Positions 5,608-7,459 of a stretch of 7,459 nt of DNA are shown here, piece by piece. Location of the stretch: assembly GCA_003142435.1 (NCBI GenBank), contig PLMI01000014.1, positions 1 to 7,459 on the forward strand, written 5' to 3'. The DNA comes from Coxiellaceae bacterium (GTDB lineage Bacteria > Pseudomonadota > Gammaproteobacteria > UBA9339). Numbering within the stretch: the stretch's first letter is position 1; each line of letters starts with the position of its first letter. A model generated the notes under the pieces. It searched no databases, was not told where the DNA came from, and was given only the letters and a program-made list of their open reading frames with translations. Both the position numbers and the translations under genes were made by a program.

Positions 5608-7001
5608 GCACTAAATTTTCGCTGCAAGTAATTAAAAACTCCTCTGATGCCCATTGCTTCTCCTCCTTGAGGCCTGCCTGGTTTTGTTTTTACGTTAGAA
5701 CCCATAATATCAAAATGCAGCCATTTTGTTTTTGCATCAATAAACTCCTCAAGAAATAAAGCTGCTGTTATGGCTCCGCCGTAACCAGAATTACTGGCAT
5801 TTTGCAAATCGGCAATTTTACTTTCCATCAATTCTTTATATGGGGTAAAAAGTGGCATATGCCACATTGCATCCTGTTCGCGATTAGCGCAATTTATTAC
5901 ATCTTCCACGATTTTATCATCATTACCAAACAATGCTGAAATTTCCGTTCCCACTGCAACTCGTGCAGCCCCGGTCAATGTAGCAAAATCAATCAGCATT
6001 TCGGGGTTACTTTCACATGCGTATGCTAAAGCGTCGCACAAAATCATTCTGCCTTCAGCGTCAGTATTGGTAATTTCAACCGTAATTCCCTTTCTCGTTT
6101 TTACAATATCTCCAGGCTTACAACTCGAACCAGAAACTAAATTTTCAATAATAGGGATGATAACTCGTAAATTAATAGGCAATTTTGCCCGCATAATCAT
6201 TTGCGCTAAACCTAAAACATGAGCAGCTCCACCCATGTCCTTTTTCATTGCCTCCATTCCACTTGGCGGCTTTAAATCAAGGCCTCCGCTATCAAAACAC
6301 ACTCCCTTTCCAACTAAAGTTACTTTGGGCAAATTTTTAGCACCCCAATTAATATCAACCAGAATTGGCGGGTTAACGCTCGCTCTACCCATCATATGAA
6401 CACTTGGAAAATTTTGCTGCAAAAGCTCCTCGCCAACAAATTTTCTAAATTCTGCACCAAATTGTGAAGCGATATCTTCTGCCGCTTTTGCCAATGCTTT
6501 TGTGTTCATATCTTCTGCTGGCATGTTGATAGCATCTCTTACAAAATAAACAGAAGAAACAATGTTCTCAACGTAATTTCTATCGCAGCCTTCTGGAAGC
6601 AATAACTTAACTCCACTTTTTTTTACATCCCTTGTTTTGTATCTTGTATACCTATAGCCTCCCAATCCCCAGCCTATTAAAATACGCTGTAGTTGTTCTT
6701 TAGTGAAATTTTTAGATTCAATGCGGTAAATATCGCTGCCGTATAAATTTTGTGGCAACGAAGCAAATGCCCAAAAATCATCATTGTCTTTGATTCCTAA
6801 AAAAACTTGCTCAATTTTGCCATGTTGGTTCGGAATAATACAACATGAAGCTGATTTAGCAGTAAAATCGTTAATTAGCATCCAGTTTCTTAAATGGTCA
6901 GGCTGTCCTTTTATCCAATCAGAAAAATCATTTCTTAAGATAGGTATTATGGGAATGGAGTGGTTTAAATCAGAAACAGAATCAGCAAAAAAATCAAGCA
7001 T
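5604..7001 (-). CDS. Leucyl aminopeptidase family protein (peptidase M17)
   Basis: This cytosolic dizinc exopeptidase removes N-terminal residues from peptides. All catalytic residues are present with the spacing of E. coli PepA: K232 and D237 in [15 protein letters not shown]244, D255 in KKDMGGAA, and D314, E316 and R318 in NTDAEGRM. The family signature normally ends in Leu rather than Met, a mild substitution. The N-terminal domain is about 38 residues shorter than in PepA and the total is 465 residues. The protein may therefore belong to a distinct M17 subgroup rather than be the PepA ortholog, and I leave the symbol blank. PepA's DNA-binding role should not be assumed. AGAGG lies 5 bases before the ATG. 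The gene follows ald by 82 bases and overlaps tsaD by 4 bases. Peptidase and alanine dehydrogenase side by side suggest use of peptides as a carbon and nitrogen source. Confidence 0.93.
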   Translation of the reverse strand: MLDFFADSVSDLNHSIPIIPILRNDFSDWIKGQPDHLRNWMLINDFTAKSASCCIIPNQHGKIEQVFLGIKDNDDFWAFASLPQNLYGSDIYRIESKNFTKEQLQRILIGWGLGGYRYTRYKTRDVKKSGVKLLLPEGCDRNYVENIVSSVYFVRDAINMPAEDMNTKALAKAAEDIASQFGAEFRKFVGEELLQQNFPSVHMMGRASVNPPILVDINWGAKNLPKVTLVGKGVCFDSGGLDLKPPSGMEAMKKDMGGAAHVLGLAQMIMRAKLPINLRVIIPIIENLVSGSSCKPGDIVKTRKGITVEITNTDAEGRMILCDALAYACESNPEMLIDFATLTGAARVAVGTEISALFGNDDKIVEDVINCANREQDAMWHMPLFTPYKELMESKIADLQNASNSGYGGAITAALFLEEFIDAKTKWLHFDIMGSNVKTKPGRPQGGEAMGIRGVFNYLQRKFSA

Positions 7002-7006
7002 AGCAA

Positions 7007-7011
7007 CCTCT
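7007..7011 (-). promoter_or_regulatory. Ribosome-binding site of the M17 aminopeptidase
   Basis: The minus strand reads AGAGG five bases before the ATG at 7001. It is one of the clearest Shine-Dalgarno matches in the window and fixes this start. Confidence 0.65.
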
Positions 7012-7037
7012 AAACATATTTTTTGGTCGAGTATATT

Positions 7038-7067
7038 TATATATCAACCCGCAGTCGCAGATTGAAA
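7038..7067 (-). promoter_or_regulatory. Weak candidate promoter in the ald-aminopeptidase gap
   Basis: On the minus strand TTTCAA (7067-7062) and TATATA (7043-7038) are 18 bases apart. The -35 matches the consensus poorly, and the AT-rich stretch offers alternative -10 boxes such as TATACT at 7035-7030. The 82-base gap has no convincing terminator for ald, so the aminopeptidase may be read from an ald transcript, from this promoter, or both. Confidence 0.2.
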
Positions 7068-7083
7068 GACGAAGGGTATATAT

Positions 7084-7459
7084 TTATTTTTCAAGTGCCT
7101 CAGCTGCCGGCATATATCTATACCCTAAATCATTTGCAACGGCTTCACAGGTAATATATCCCTTATGGACGTTCAAACCATTTAAAAGATTTTTATCATC
7201 GAGCAAAGCTTTTTTATACCCTTTATTGGCAATTGCCAACACAAAAGGCAAAGTTGCATTGTTCAATGCAAAGGTAGACGTTCTTGGCACAGCTCCCGGC
7301 ATATTCGCAACGCAATAATGCACCATGTTTTCTTCTATATAAATTGGGTTGTCGTGAGTTGTAGCATGACTTGTTTCAAAACAACCGCCTTGATCAATCG
7401 CTATATCAACCAAAGCAGAGCCGGCGCGCATTTTCTTTAACATTTCCCTGGTAACAAGT
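7084..7459 (-). CDS. ald: Alanine dehydrogenase, C-terminal fragment (gene runs off the window)
   Basis: Ald catalyses the NAD-dependent, reversible oxidative deamination of L-alanine to pyruvate and ammonia. The last 124 residues are present; the frame is open through the window edge, so the N-terminus and the substrate-binding Lys and His are not visible. The fragment reads LVTREMLKKMRAGSALVDIAID at its start. The Asp of the AIDQGG motif corresponds to the active-site Asp described for the Mycobacterium tuberculosis enzyme. GGCFETS, THDNP, HYCVANMPGAVPRTST and NATLPFVLAIANKG follow, a run specific to Ald that separates it from the related transhydrogenase alpha subunit. The gene ends at TAA (7086-7084), 82 bases before the aminopeptidase start on the same strand. 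Confidence 0.95.
   Translation of the reverse strand, partial: LVTREMLKKMRAGSALVDIAIDQGGCFETSHATTHDNPIYIEENMVHYCVANMPGAVPRTSTFALNNATLPFVLAIANKGYKKALLDDKNLLNGLNVHKGYITCEAVANDLGYRYMPAAEALEK

Noticed and set aside
6784..7065. Plus-strand open frame over the aminopeptidase start
   Set aside because: It is antisense to the aminopeptidase N-terminus and resembles no known protein.
7044..7083. Terminator after ald
   Set aside because: CCC/GGG and GTC/GAC blocks can pair, but the stem has mismatches and no T-run follows it on the minus strand.
1..7459. Mobile element, CRISPR array, prophage or defence system
   Set aside because: Nearly all of the window is covered by conserved housekeeping genes. 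I found no transposase, integrase, spaced direct repeats, tRNA or defence protein motifs.

Overview
The window looks like ordinary chromosomal housekeeping DNA from an AT-rich bacterium. The proteins point to a gammaproteobacterium. TsaD and RibF align by eye almost end to end with their E. coli counterparts; RibF from its chosen start is 313 residues, the length I recall for the E. coli enzyme. A ribF gene running straight into ileS is also a gammaproteobacterial arrangement. A reduced or host-associated lineage such as the Legionellales is possible, but that is inference and cannot be settled from this window.

Layout: the left end (1-1037, minus strand) holds the start of ileS and all of ribF, with an 8-base overlap. 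A 250-base divergent intergenic region (1038-1287) follows. It contains a GC-rich palindromic repeat, a hairpin, a good sigma70-type promoter for the plus strand and several small palindromes. From that promoter runs rpmE-rpsP-rimM (1288-2478, plus strand), genes for ribosomal proteins L31 and S16 and for the 30S maturation factor RimM. The usual trmD-rplS continuation is missing. A 122-base convergent gap with an imperfect inverted repeat separates this from the minus-strand block. Read in its own direction, that block is the 3' end of alanine dehydrogenase (ald), an M17 leucyl aminopeptidase, tsaD, a MacB/FtsX-type ABC permease and its ATPase. The aminopeptidase and tsaD overlap as ATGA. tsaD, the permease and the ATPase are 26 and 11 bases apart, so these four genes are probably one transcription unit.

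Together the genes serve translation (IleS, L31, S16, RimM, and TsaD for tRNA t6A), flavin cofactor synthesis (RibF), peptide and alanine catabolism (aminopeptidase, Ald), and an ABC complex of unknown substrate. I see no mobile element, CRISPR array, tRNA, rRNA or toxin-antitoxin pair, and no convincing new system. The points most worth a second look are the divergent ribF/rpmE regulatory region, the truncated rpsP-rimM operon, the charged tails on both ribosomal proteins, and the homopolymer tracts inside rpsP.
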